44,006 nt of DNA from Nodosilinea sp. P-1105 (GCF_012911975.1 NZ_SMDQ01000047.1:1-44006); one strand, 5' to 3'. Shown: positions 15,842-24,726, counted from the stretch's first letter. Made by a program: numbers and translations. Notes: a model not told the origin generated them from the sequence alone.

Positions 15842-17533
15842 TTATCGAACTGCTCTGCCAACTTGTTCCCCAGGCAGGTTCACCGATCGCTGTAGAGCCG
15901 CCAAGGCACGGTTGTAGTCAAGAATGCTGCGGACCAGCCTAGTTTCGGCGTCTGTAAGGTTAGTTTGGGCGGTGGTCACTTCAAGCTGGGTGACGACCCC
16001 AGCATTAAAGCCCAGGCGCGACTGCCGTAACACCTCTTCGGCCTCGGAAACGGTAACGGCTGCGGTTTCAATGTTGGTGGCGGTGGCCTGTAAGTCGTTG
16101 TAAATCTCTTCCACCTGGAGCCAGATCTCGCTTTCAACGTCTGCGAGTCGGTTGGCCAAAATCTCTTGATTCAGCTGGGTGCGGGCGACTCTGGAGCGGG
16201 TTGCCCCGCCGTCATACAATTCCCACAGTAGGGTACCTCCCACGGCATAGCCATCGGCAAAGCCGGGATTAAAGGGGGCGTTGAGCACATTCAGCACCGA
16301 ATAGCTGGCAAATAGGCTGAGCTGTGGGCGGTTGCCGGCTCGCGCCAGATGTTCCTGGCGGCGGTTCACTGCCTGCTGGAGCTGGAGTTCATCCAGTTCT
16401 CGGCGATTTTGCAGGGCGGCTTCGATGCTTTCGTCCAGGGAGAGATCCCAGGTACCGGCGACCGCCACCGGATCTGCAGCGGTCACATCCGCCGTGATCG
16501 GTAAGCCTAGCCGCTGCACCAGTCGCCGCCGCGAGTTAGTTTGGAGCGTCAGGGCGACCTCTAGCCCCTGCCGAATATTAGCCACTAACACCTGAGTCCG
16601 CCGCACATCCAGTTGGGTACCGACCCCAGCTGACTGAAGAGCTTGGGCATCGGCCAACACCGACAGAGCATTATCTAGGGCCGCCTCGGTAATGCGCACC
16701 AGGGCATCGGCCTCCTGCAGGTTGTAGTATTCAGTGGCGATCAACAGGCGCAGATCCTCCCGCTGGCGTTCCAGCTCCAGCTTGCCCGTCTGCACTTCTA
16801 GCTCTGCGGCCTGCACAACTGCCGCCCTTGCTCCCCAAATATCTGGGTCGTAGACTACCGCCGCCGTCGCCGAAAAAGGCAGGTTGGCGGAGCGACCAAT
16901 GCTGCTCAGCCCCGCCCTATTAATAATGTCTGCTAGGGCGCGATCGGCAAAACTGTTGAGCAGGTTAATTTCCCGCTCTGCCAGGGGACGAAACTGGGGC
17001 GGCACCAGGTCTTCTACCCGCTGGTCAATGGTGTTCCTAAGGTCTCCCAGGGCATTGCCGAGCTGGCGCTCAAGAAACTCGCCCACGGCTTGCCGTTCAT
17101 AGGTAAGGTTGGCCCCCAGCACCACCCGGGGCAAGAGGGTCGATTCGGCCTCCTGTTGAATGGTTTTGAGCACCTCCACCTGGAGGCGGGCAATCTGGAG
17201 CAGACGACTGTTTTGTTCCGCCAGCTCCACAGCCTGGTCTAGGGTGAGGGACTGAGTCGATCGGTCCTCAACAGCTTCATGTTCAGCGGCCTCAGGAGAA
17301 ATTGGGAGATCACGTTCTTCTGGACTCGGGGCCTCTGGACTCAGGGGCAGAACATCAGAGGTCAACTGCTCAGACGTCAGCCGCTCAGGTGTCAGCCGTT
17401 CAGACGTCAGCTGCGAAAGGGGCAGAGGTGACTGGGCATAGCTGGGGAGGCCTGAAAGGACTGTAACAAGAGCGACACCTGTCGCAAGCTGGCAAGATGA
17501 ATTCATGGTGAAATGGCAGCGGAATACGGTCAT
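15842..17533 (-). CDS. TolC-family outer-membrane efflux protein
   Basis: A 563-residue protein with a signal peptide (hydrophobic CQLATGVALVTVLSGLPSYA before about residue 34). After a Pro/Ser/Glu-rich linker, two TolC-type helical repeats follow: LTLDQAVELAEQNSRLLQIA (about 95), LLIATEYYNLQEA, LSLDESIEAALQNRRELDEL (about 365), LSLFASYSV and TQLEVTTAQTNLTDAETRLV near the end. TolC trimers form the outer-membrane duct of tripartite exporters. It is divergent from an HlyD-FUSC operon and is surely its partner. The linker contains four 15-bp tandem repeats (LTSER/LTPER/LTSEQ/LTSD). The start at 17506 is a possible alternative. Confidence 0.92.
   Translation of the reverse strand: MTVFRCHFTMNSSCQLATGVALVTVLSGLPSYAQSPLPLSQLTSERLTPERLTSEQLTSDVLPLSPEAPSPEERDLPISPEAAEHEAVEDRSTQSLTLDQAVELAEQNSRLLQIARLQVEVLKTIQQEAESTLLPRVVLGANLTYERQAVGEFLERQLGNALGDLRNTIDQRVEDLVPPQFRPLAEREINLLNSFADRALADIINRAGLSSIGRSANLPFSATAAVVYDPDIWGARAAVVQAAELEVQTGKLELERQREDLRLLIATEYYNLQEADALVRITEAALDNALSVLADAQALQSAGVGTQLDVRRTQVLVANIRQGLEVALTLQTNSRRRLVQRLGLPITADVTAADPVAVAGTWDLSLDESIEAALQNRRELDELQLQQAVNRRQEHLARAGNRPQLSLFASYSVLNVLNAPFNPGFADGYAVGGTLLWELYDGGATRSRVARTQLNQEILANRLADVESEIWLQVEEIYNDLQATATNIETAAVTVSEAEEVLRQSRLGFNAGVVTQLEVTTAQTNLTDAETRLVRSILDYNRALAALQRSVNLPGEQVGRAVR
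17355..17414 (-). repeat. Four 15-bp tandem repeats inside the TolC gene
   Basis: Units TCAGAGGTCAACTGC, TCAGACGTCAGCCGC, TCAGGTGTCAGCCGT and TCAGACGTCAGCTGC run head to tail at 17355, 17370, 17385 and 17400. They encode a pentapeptide repeat (LTSER, LTPER, LTSEQ, LTSDV) in the periplasmic linker after the signal peptide. The unit length keeps the frame. Confidence 0.85.
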
Positions 17534-17835
17534 GATCCCAAGCGAGCTCGCTAATCAAACTAGCGTTAGCTGACCTCTGGCTATCCTAGATTCGTAACGG
17601 TGCTGCTAATGTTGCATCTGAGCAGGCATCAGCTTACCATGAGTGGCGAGTTCTGGTCGTCCCTTGAGCCAATTGTTTAGCCACCTAATTCGTGTTTAGC
17701 AGCTTACTCCCCTATGGCAGGTAAGACTGAGACTCTGCTAAGGCTCTGATAGACAGAATTTGTGACAACGTCTCAGTGTTGAACGTGTTAACTTCGGGTC
17801 AGCTTTGATAGTATTTTGATGGTTTAGTGTGGGCC
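17534..17835. promoter_or_regulatory. Divergent promoter region of the efflux locus
   Basis: About 300 bases between the TolC gene (minus) and the HlyD gene (plus), so promoters for both must lie here. No clear operator palindrome or coding frame is seen. Confidence 0.4.
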
Positions 17836-19341
17836 ATGCCATCCCCTATCCCGCCCAACGATCAGCCTAACGCCTCAGATGGCGAGCCGTTGATTTCTAA
17901 TTCAATGGATTCAGATGCTTCGCGCCCAGCTCTGGCGGAGCGAGCCGATCGCTTTAACATGACGTTGGAATCCTCAACGGATGGATTTATAGACCGCTGG
18001 CCTCGATTTGTGCCCATCGGTTTGCTGCTGGTGGCTTTTGTGGTTTGGGCCTTTGTCGGGCGCTTTCCGGTGCGAGCCAGTGGGCGAGCCGTGATTTTAG
18101 TACCCCGATCGACGGTGGCGATTCAGCCTCGCCTAGGTGGGCGGGTGGTGGAGCTCAATATCCAGCCGGGTGATGAGGTGAGTAACGGGCAATTAGTGGC
18201 GTTGATGGAGTCGCCAGAGCAAACTCAAGAACTACAAAATATGCGCGATCGCCTGGCAGATCTAGAGGCCCAGGATCGCCAAATTGCGGCTGCCGAATCC
18301 AACCGTAATCGCCTTGGCACAGCCACCGTTACCCAGCAGCGACAGGCGAATCAACAACAAATTGAAGCCCTGCAAGATCAGCTGTCTACCAACCAGAGTC
18401 AGCGGGTGGCTTTTTTAGATCACCTCCGCTATTTGCGCAGTTTTCAGGCAGAAACTGACCAGCGCATTGACACCTTTCGAGAATTGGTGGCAGAAGGCGT
18501 GGTTCCCCCGATCAACTTCCAGGCCTACTTTTTAGATGCCAACCAACTAACAGTCAACAACGCGATCAATGAAGTCCAGGTCGCTCTGGAGGAGCTAGAC
18601 AGCATCGACGAAAGCATTGTGGCCCAGATGGGTACTCTGGAAGCCGCCAGCAGCGCCCTGCTCACCGAAAGTAGTGATGTCGAGTTAGTCGATACCCTAA
18701 GTAACACGACCCGGTCTAATTTGATTGCTGATCAGCGACGAGCGATCGCCGAGATGGAAGTCCTGATTCAGACCAATAGCGAGGTGGTTAGCCCCACCGA
18801 TGGCCGAGTAGAAACAGTTACCATCAACACCGGGGAAATTGTGCTGCCGGGGGGCTCAATTGGCCAAATCATCCGCACGGCTCCAGAGGCTGAATCCAAT
18901 GTGGTGGCCCTGTTTGAGGTGGGCGAGGCCAAACAACTGGCTGCCGGTATGACCATTGACGTGGTGCCAGACTCTTTCCCCCGCGAACGCTATGGGAGCA
19001 TGGTGGCTGAGGTGGTCTCGGTCGGGGAACGGCCTGTCACCATCTCGGAGTTAGCTAATTTAGTAGGCAGCCGAGAGCTGGCCTTAAAGCTATTCCTGGG
19101 TGAGGATGAACGCGATCCTGAGATGCCCCAGGCGATTACAGCTGTTAACATCCTGGTGGAGCTCAGGCTTGACCCTGACCCCGACACCCCCAGCGGCTAT
19201 CGGTGGACTGCCAGCGACGGCCCCGCCCAACCCGTTACCGATGGCACCACAGCCGAAGCCCATGTGGTGGTGGAAGAACGAGCGTTGATTGAGTACCTCG
19301 TCTCTGCCTTTCGTGCCATCACTGGCATTTATCGAGGTTAA
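17836..19341 (+). CDS. HlyD-family membrane fusion protein
   Basis: A periplasmic adaptor of about 501 residues linking an inner-membrane exporter to TolC. After a polar N-terminus there is one transmembrane helix (FVPIGLLLVAFVVWAFVG, about residues 58-76). Next come a lipoyl half-motif (VAIQPRLGGRVVELNIQPGDEV), a long Gln-rich coiled coil (about 125-300: MRDRLADLEAQDRQIAA, QQIEALQDQLS), and the second lipoyl half (VVSPTDGRVETVTINTGEIVLPGG) with a beta-barrel. The ATG at 17836 was chosen over a GTG three codons earlier. The next small gene starts 3 bases after the stop. Confidence 0.92.
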   Translation: MPSPIPPNDQPNASDGEPLISNSMDSDASRPALAERADRFNMTLESSTDGFIDRWPRFVPIGLLLVAFVVWAFVGRFPVRASGRAVILVPRSTVAIQPRLGGRVVELNIQPGDEVSNGQLVALMESPEQTQELQNMRDRLADLEAQDRQIAAAESNRNRLGTATVTQQRQANQQQIEALQDQLSTNQSQRVAFLDHLRYLRSFQAETDQRIDTFRELVAEGVVPPINFQAYFLDANQLTVNNAINEVQVALEELDSIDESIVAQMGTLEAASSALLTESSDVELVDTLSNTTRSNLIADQRRAIAEMEVLIQTNSEVVSPTDGRVETVTINTGEIVLPGGSIGQIIRTAPEAESNVVALFEVGEAKQLAAGMTIDVVPDSFPRERYGSMVAEVVSVGERPVTISELANLVGSRELALKLFLGEDERDPEMPQAITAVNILVELRLDPDPDTPSGYRWTASDGPAQPVTDGTTAEAHVVVEERALIEYLVSAFRAITGIYRG

Positions 19342-19343
19342 CT

Positions 19344-19520
19344 ATGCGAGAGCCTAAACCTAAATCGCCCTGGTGGACCTGGTGGTTAAAGTGGTGGATT
19401 ATTGCGGCGGTTCTGGTGTTTTTGGTGCTGATCTTCAGCGAGCCGCCGCAGCTGTGGTTTTGGCTAGTCATGTTTCTGGCCCTGGTTTTGTACTCCACTG
19501 AACGCGCTATCAACGGTTAA
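19344..19520 (+). CDS. Small membrane peptide of the efflux operon
   Basis: A 58-residue peptide, MREPKPKSPWWTWWLKWWII, continuing with AAVLVFLVLIFS, EPPQLWFWLVMFLALVLYST and ending ERAING. Two hydrophobic helices (about 18-31 and 35-52) with a Trp-rich, positively charged N-terminus make it a small inner-membrane protein. It lies between the HlyD and FUSC genes with gaps of 2 and 5 bases. This is the position that AaeX (DUF1656) takes relative to AaeA/AaeB in enterobacteria, though I see no sequence likeness to DUF1656. The tight spacing supports it being real. Confidence 0.8.
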   Translation: MREPKPKSPWWTWWLKWWIIAAVLVFLVLIFSEPPQLWFWLVMFLALVLYSTERAING

Positions 19521-19525
19521 AGACT

Positions 19526-21790
19526 GTGGCCAATAGCGAGGTTTCCCAACTGATTAAGCAGGGTCTGGGCTTTGCCCTGGGGGCGGCCATCCTGACCGCC
19601 CTATTCAAAGACCGTGGCGATCTGCTCGATGACTTTGTCTATCCTATTTTTGGCTTTGTGTCGGTGGTCTATCAACCCAGCCAGGGGGGAGCTATTAATG
19701 CGGGGCTAGGGCGCTTGGGCGGCAGTGCACTGGGCGGGGTGATTGCAGCGACCCTGATCTCAGCCTATGGGGTAGAAACCCCAGCCTTCTATGGGGTACC
19801 CGCCCTCACCTTCATGCTGGCGGCCCTGTTGTGCGAAACCTATCGCTGGGAGGCGGCCTATTCCCAGGCAACGCTGATCGGGACCTACATCGCCATGCGG
19901 GCCTTGGGCACCGCTGATCAAGAAAACATCTGGCTCTATGTTCAGGCGCGACTGGTTGACAACTGGATTGGCATCATCATGGGCTTTGGGGTGGTGCTGT
20001 TATTTTGGCCCCGGGGCAGTCGTCCAGCGTTAATCTCAGGAACCCGGCAATTTTTGCAGCAGGTGCCGCTGAAGCTGGGGGCGATTGTGCAACGTTGGGC
20101 TCCTCATCCAGCCCTGGCTCACCTAAATGCCGCCAACCTGCAGCACCAGCTTGAAACCCTAGTGGAAGCCAACCAGGTCGCCCTGGAAAATGCCGAAAAT
20201 GAGTTCCAGGGCGAGGGCATTTATCAAGAAAACTGGGAGGCGATTCTGGCGGCCCAGGCGCAGATTATCCGGCAACTAGATACCCTGGATGACCTGGTTG
20301 CCCAGGATGCCCTTAATTTGTCCAGCCGCTTTGTGCACCAGCTCGATCAGTTTTTGATCCACAGCACCGCCACCTGTGATCAACTACAAGCGTCCCTGGA
20401 TCAGGGGTATCTAGAACCACCTGAGGATCTGATGCGGCTGCACCAGGATGTCACCGCGATCGCCGCCACCCTGGACCAGATGCGGGAATCTGGAGCCTTA
20501 GATCAACACAGCGCCCCAAAAGTCTTGCAAGGATTTTACCAGCTAGAACTCTGTCGCCAGCTGGTACACAGCCTGGAAGCCCTGAGCGACGGCCTCTACA
20601 AACGGGCGCAGATCATGGCCCAGCGTCGCCGCCTACCCCTCGTTAGCCTGCCCCGCTGGACGCCCCTGCCCCGCCACCGGATCATTGAGATTGTCGGCAT
20701 GGGGACGGCAATTGGTCTGCTCCTGGCGGTTATTTATCATGTCGACTACCCCTTTCCTGCTTTGCTCTACACCCGGGTCGCCAGTCTGGTGGTCGTGGCA
20801 GGGGTGTTGTTTTTGGTACAGCCCACCCTGCTGCGGGCAATCGCTGGGGTATTGGGGGGCATCGGGGTGATCCACCTGTTGCTATTTTGGATTTACCTGG
20901 TAGCCAACTCGTTTGGGTTTAACCCGGTGGGCAGCTTTCTGCTGTACTTTATTTTGTTCATGAGCTTTGCCCTACCCACTGTTACCCCTCTGGCTCAGGC
21001 AACGGAAATGATCGCTGGCCCCTTTGGCTTTCTGCCTGGCACGCCGCCCCACTCCATTGAACTGTCACGCATTGGGGCGATCATCGCGGCCCTGCTGTAT
21101 GCCGAGGGAGTAGGGCCGTTTTTTCACCAGGCGCTCCATGCCGCCTCCCTGGCTACGTTAATGGCGACCAGTGCCGCCTTCATCATCAGCCTGTTTTTTA
21201 TCAAAGGGTCAGAAGTGGGCCAGTTCACCCAAACCCTCGCAGACACTTACCGCCAGATGGGGCAGATCTATCAAGCGCTCCTGTCCGACTATTGGCGTGA
21301 TCAGCCCACCGAACCGGCCCTGGCGATTCAGACCAACAAGCTGGCAAAGTCCCTAGAGCAGCATTCTCTCCTGAGCCTGGTGGCAGGTCTGGAACTCGGC
21401 TTTAGCGCCGCCGCCAACCAGGAGAAGCGACGGTGGAAAACCTGGATTGGCCAGGAAGAACCGCTCTTGACGCAGCTAAATAATCTGCGAGAATATACTC
21501 GCACGCCGCCTCCTGATTGGATTACTCAGCGTTTTTTGGCAAATCTGCAGACGATTACTCAACAAACGACCGATCGCTTCTATCAAGTTGCTGACCAGGT
21601 CGAAGGGGGGAGACTGCCATCCCAGACGCCCCTGCTGCCCCAGCTCGAAACCCTGGAAACACAGCTTTTGGGGTTGCGGCTTGAAAGTCGGGGGTATCCC
21701 ATCGAGCCGATGGTGGCCTTTAGTGCTACCTTTGCCACCCTGAAGGCGATCGCTCAAGCCCTCGATCAATCCCTATTTGACCAACCCTAA
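19526..21790 (+). CDS. FUSC-family inner-membrane exporter (AaeB-like)
   Basis: A 754-residue protein starting at GTG. It has the FUSC layout: an N-terminal cluster of transmembrane segments (residues about 10-165, including LGRLGGSALGGVIAATLISAYG, ALTFMLAALLCE and GIIMGFGVVLLFWPRGSRP), a soluble helical region (about 170-375), a second transmembrane cluster (about 390-560, IIEIVGMGTAIGLLLAVIYH to ATSAAFIISLFFI) and a helical tail. FUSC proteins such as AaeB and YccS export aromatic acids or similar amphipathic compounds. With the HlyD and TolC proteins it should form a tripartite exporter. Substrate not deducible. Confidence 0.9.
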   Translation: MANSEVSQLIKQGLGFALGAAILTALFKDRGDLLDDFVYPIFGFVSVVYQPSQGGAINAGLGRLGGSALGGVIAATLISAYGVETPAFYGVPALTFMLAALLCETYRWEAAYSQATLIGTYIAMRALGTADQENIWLYVQARLVDNWIGIIMGFGVVLLFWPRGSRPALISGTRQFLQQVPLKLGAIVQRWAPHPALAHLNAANLQHQLETLVEANQVALENAENEFQGEGIYQENWEAILAAQAQIIRQLDTLDDLVAQDALNLSSRFVHQLDQFLIHSTATCDQLQASLDQGYLEPPEDLMRLHQDVTAIAATLDQMRESGALDQHSAPKVLQGFYQLELCRQLVHSLEALSDGLYKRAQIMAQRRRLPLVSLPRWTPLPRHRIIEIVGMGTAIGLLLAVIYHVDYPFPALLYTRVASLVVVAGVLFLVQPTLLRAIAGVLGGIGVIHLLLFWIYLVANSFGFNPVGSFLLYFILFMSFALPTVTPLAQATEMIAGPFGFLPGTPPHSIELSRIGAIIAALLYAEGVGPFFHQALHAASLATLMATSAAFIISLFFIKGSEVGQFTQTLADTYRQMGQIYQALLSDYWRDQPTEPALAIQTNKLAKSLEQHSLLSLVAGLELGFSAAANQEKRRWKTWIGQEEPLLTQLNNLREYTRTPPPDWITQRFLANLQTITQQTTDRFYQVADQVEGGRLPSQTPLLPQLETLETQLLGLRLESRGYPIEPMVAFSATFATLKAIAQALDQSLFDQP

Positions 21791-21800
21791 GCTACTCACC

Positions 21801-22955
21801 ATGACGTTTACCATCCCCTTTAACCCCGCCGATATTGCTGCCCTAGAGCGATTCAGTAACGGACCAGGATTTGGTTGCACATCACTGACCTACCTCGATG
21901 CCAACGGCAACGCCTACCACGGGCGGACAATGGAGTTGGGGCAAGACTTTCCTTACCAACTCGCCTACTTTCCGGCTGGGCAAACCTTAAAGTCTGTGGC
22001 AGGCGATGCCCCGGCCCTGACCTACACCACCGAATACGCCATGTTTGTGGTGACCATGCCAGATCGGATTCCCACGGCGGAGTCTCCCATCACCCCTGCC
22101 GATCTGAAGGTGCTAGAAGGGATTAACGAAGCGGGCCTGTCGTTTAACCTGAATGCCTATCCTTCCGTGGGCGGAGCACAGCAACAGCTCGACCTGACCC
22201 AGGCGGTGCTCTCGGTGGTTGATCTCGGTTCCTGGGCGCTGGGCAACTTTAAGACCGTTGCGGCGGTGAAGGCGGCCCTGGCCGAGCAGCCGGTGGCCCT
22301 AACACCGCTGGATATCCTCAAGGGGGCTGCCGCACCCTTTCACTACCTGTTGAGCGATCGCACCGGGGCCAGCATTGTGGTCGAGTTCCATGAGGGCACC
22401 ATGACCGTCTACGACAACCCGGTCGGGGTCATGACCAATGGCCCCCGCTTCGACTGGCACCTGACCAACCTGAACAACTACACCTATCTCAGTAATATCG
22501 ATCAATCCACCAACACATTCGGCTCCCTGCAGGTCCACCAGCCCGACTCCGGCATCGCCACCGTGGGCCTACCCAGCTCCAGCACCTCCGTGGGGCGGTT
22601 TATTCGAGCGGTCTACTACACCCAGTACACCGAAAAAGCTACCGACCCCGATACGGCAGTGCTGGCCCTGTCCCACATCATGAATAATTTTGATCGGCCC
22701 AAGGGCGTTAGCATCGACCCCCGCACTGACGGCGGCGGCGAAGGGGGCGTGCTCGCCGAGGGGGATACCGAATATACGCCCTGGACCATCTTGGCGGATC
22801 TGAACCGGGCGCGGGTGTTTTTGCGCACCTACAACGGGCTAAACTATACCCTGTTCGACCTCAAGCAGATGGCCCAAACCAAGGCCATAAAAGTCATGCC
22901 CCTGGCCCAGCTAGAGGGGCTGGCCCCCGATGGCACGGCGACTCTCCTCCAGTGA
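21801..22955 (+). CDS. Choloylglycine-hydrolase-family amide hydrolase
   Basis: A 384-residue Ntn-hydrolase of the bile-salt hydrolase / penicillin V acylase family (linear amide C-N hydrolases). The nucleophile is probably Cys26 in GPGFGCTSLTYLDANGNAYH, which would be exposed by removal of a 25-residue propeptide; no secretion signal is seen. Other family marks are HGRTMEL, SFNLNAYP, MTNGPRFDWHLTNL (the TN.P motif) and VGRFIRA with the conserved Arg. The ATG at 21801 was chosen, because the frame before it is the tail region of FUSC. It starts 10 bases after the FUSC stop and so belongs to the exporter operon. Likely reaction: cleavage of an N-acyl amide; bile salts are unlikely in this setting. 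Confidence 0.9.
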   Translation: MTFTIPFNPADIAALERFSNGPGFGCTSLTYLDANGNAYHGRTMELGQDFPYQLAYFPAGQTLKSVAGDAPALTYTTEYAMFVVTMPDRIPTAESPITPADLKVLEGINEAGLSFNLNAYPSVGGAQQQLDLTQAVLSVVDLGSWALGNFKTVAAVKAALAEQPVALTPLDILKGAAAPFHYLLSDRTGASIVVEFHEGTMTVYDNPVGVMTNGPRFDWHLTNLNNYTYLSNIDQSTNTFGSLQVHQPDSGIATVGLPSSSTSVGRFIRAVYYTQYTEKATDPDTAVLALSHIMNNFDRPKGVSIDPRTDGGGEGGVLAEGDTEYTPWTILADLNRARVFLRTYNGLNYTLFDLKQMAQTKAIKVMPLAQLEGLAPDGTATLLQ

Positions 22956-23032
22956 CTGGGAATACTGCCACCACGGTGTTGGAAAATCTTTAGCAGGAGC
23001 TGAATTGGGCCTTGCTGTCGGCCATTCATGTC

Positions 23033-24232
23033 TCACTGACTGCCGTTATGGTCCTCGGAACTGTTGTCCGAAGCTTCCTCCAGGGACTGGAACCAGGTCT
23101 GGCGAATCCTTTGCATGCTTATTTGGGAAGGCAATTGCAAAATGTAATGGTTCAGTTCCCGCGTCAGGGGGCTATTGAGGGGTAAGGCAATGCCGTAGGG
23201 CTGGGAACCTAGACTGAAGCTGGCCACTTGGTACGGTACCTTGGGATGCTGGTGCAGGTAGTACTCCAGGGATAGGCGAGTGGACACCACGCCATCGACC
23301 TGCTGGAAAGCCAGCAGGTCGATCGCAGCTTCGAGACTCTCAGTCACACTAACCCTAGCCTGGTAAAACTGCGCCCATCGCTCGGCTGCCGCCCCCCCGT
23401 CAACGACCGCAATGCGGACACCCGCCAGTTCATGGGGCTGGCTGAGCCGCTGGGAAGGTTGGTTTGAAAACGCCACTGCCAGGGTTGTTGCGATCCCCGC
23501 TGTTAGCGATGTGACGATCACCAGAGAAAGAATCATCCAGACGGCAGCAATGGTGCGTCCCAGGGGAGTAATCGGCACCCGATCGCCATAGCCGACAGTG
23601 GTGAAGGTTGTGGTCGCGCACCATATGCCCTCGCGGATCCCTTCCCTGTAGGTCTTGGGGAACTGCTCGTTGTCCTTGTGTTCTGTCCACCAGAGCAGAT
23701 TTCCCACTACAAAAAACGACAGAAAAATTCCCCCTACGGAGGACAAAAACGTCCATCCGAGGAAGGGTTGGAAAGTCCTCCATAGGGTGGGAGGCTCGCT
23801 GGGTCGGAGGACGGTCAGGTCGCCCTGGCTGATGGGTTGAGTAAAGTCGTACTTGGCAATGCGATCGCTGGTAATACTGATGCTACCTATGGCCAGATCA
23901 ACCTCCCCTTTATCCAGAGCCGCTAAGCTGGTTTCTACCGTAGAGTAAGCCACCAGTTCGTAACTGAGCATCATCTCCTGGGCGAGTTCCTGCCAGTATT
24001 CCACGATGATGCCACTGGGCTCACCTGCGGTGACAATCACGCTGGGCGGTTCTCCAGCCACCCCAACCCTGACCTGCCGTCCCTCATTGGGCAAACGTTG
24101 AGCGTAGAGTATCGCGGCTGACTGGCTTGGAATAGTGTCTGCCCTGCCGGAAAGAGCGCCATTCCCCCCGATCCAGACTGCCAAACTAATCAAACATAAA
24201 ACGTACTGTCTGGTTCTTAGATAGAAGGTCAT
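23033..24232 (-). CDS. GluR0-like ligand-gated K+ channel
   Basis: A 399-residue protein with a signal peptide (about 1-31) and an SBP_bac_3 amino-acid-binding domain split by a pore module. S1 spans about residues 53-150 (VRVGVAGEPPS, GEVDLAIGSISITSDRIAKYDFTQP; Arg124 is the expected ligand-carboxylate contact). Next come helix 157-180, a pore loop with the K+ filter TTVGYGD at 211-217, helix 226-254, and then S2 at about 260-380 (GVRIAVVDGGAAAERW, VDGVVSTRLSLEYYL). This is the topology of Synechocystis GluR0 and ionotropic glutamate receptors. Oddity: the S2 position usually holding the amine-binding Asp seems to be Thr (about residue 318). Convergent with the choloylglycine hydrolase gene, 77 bases apart. 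Confidence 0.9.
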   Translation of the reverse strand: MTFYLRTRQYVLCLISLAVWIGGNGALSGRADTIPSQSAAILYAQRLPNEGRQVRVGVAGEPPSVIVTAGEPSGIIVEYWQELAQEMMLSYELVAYSTVETSLAALDKGEVDLAIGSISITSDRIAKYDFTQPISQGDLTVLRPSEPPTLWRTFQPFLGWTFLSSVGGIFLSFFVVGNLLWWTEHKDNEQFPKTYREGIREGIWCATTTFTTVGYGDRVPITPLGRTIAAVWMILSLVIVTSLTAGIATTLAVAFSNQPSQRLSQPHELAGVRIAVVDGGAAAERWAQFYQARVSVTESLEAAIDLLAFQQVDGVVSTRLSLEYYLHQHPKVPYQVASFSLGSQPYGIALPLNSPLTRELNHYILQLPSQISMQRIRQTWFQSLEEASDNSSEDHNGSQ

Positions 24233-24415
24233 ACGTAAATAGTGCTATGGGGCGCTGTAGGCCCGGATATTTCACAAGAACAGATGAATCAGGCACAAAA
24301 ACCAGCGAGAATGCATAGCTACGAAGGGTTCAACGATTTGTAGCCCTACCCCCAATTCAACCAGAGTGTACCTCAACTGACTGATGCTCTAAAACGTGTA
24401 AATTCAATGCGTTGA

Positions 24416-24518
24416 TCAACTCGGGGCATCGGGATCCTGTTTGGCCCCTCTACCCTGGCGGCGCTGCCTCAGTTCGTAGAGGCCAAACAGCCCGGCCCCC
24501 ACCGCCAGGAAAGAAGTC
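24416..24518 (-). pseudogene. Possible PEP-CTERM-like tail fragment
   Basis: The minus frame ending with TGA at 24416-24418 reads TSFLAVGAGLFGLYELRQRR followed by QGRGAKQDPDAPS. A glycine-rich helix followed by Arg residues is like the sorting tail of PEP-CTERM proteins, but the PEP motif itself is absent because the sequence breaks into the hydrolase relic at about 24520. Confidence 0.25.
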
Positions 24519-24521
24519 AAT

Positions 24522-24713
24522 CAACCCGGTCGGGAGCGTAACCAACGGCCCCCGCTTTGACTGGCATCTGACCAACCTGAGCCACTATACTTGCCTCAGC
24601 AATGTCGATCAGCTCACCAACACCTTTGGTTCCCTGAAAGTTAGCCAGCCCGACTTCAGCATTGCCACCTCGATGGCCTAGCTCCCGATGCCACCGCCAC
24701 CCTACTCCAGTGA
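24522..24713 (+). pseudogene. Relic of a second choloylglycine hydrolase
   Basis: The translated stretch VTNGPRFDWHLTNLSHYTCL, then SNVDQLTNTFGSLKVSQPDFS, matches the intact enzyme at 21801-22955 (MTNGPRFDWHLTNLNNYTYL). After IATSMA the frame stops, and the following bases (LPDATATLLQ, stop at 24711-24713) match the extreme C-terminus of the intact enzyme (APDGTATLLQ). About 120 residues between these two parts and the entire N-terminus are missing. It is a diverged, internally deleted duplicate. Confidence 0.85.
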
Positions 24714-24726
24714 CTCCCCTGACCCC

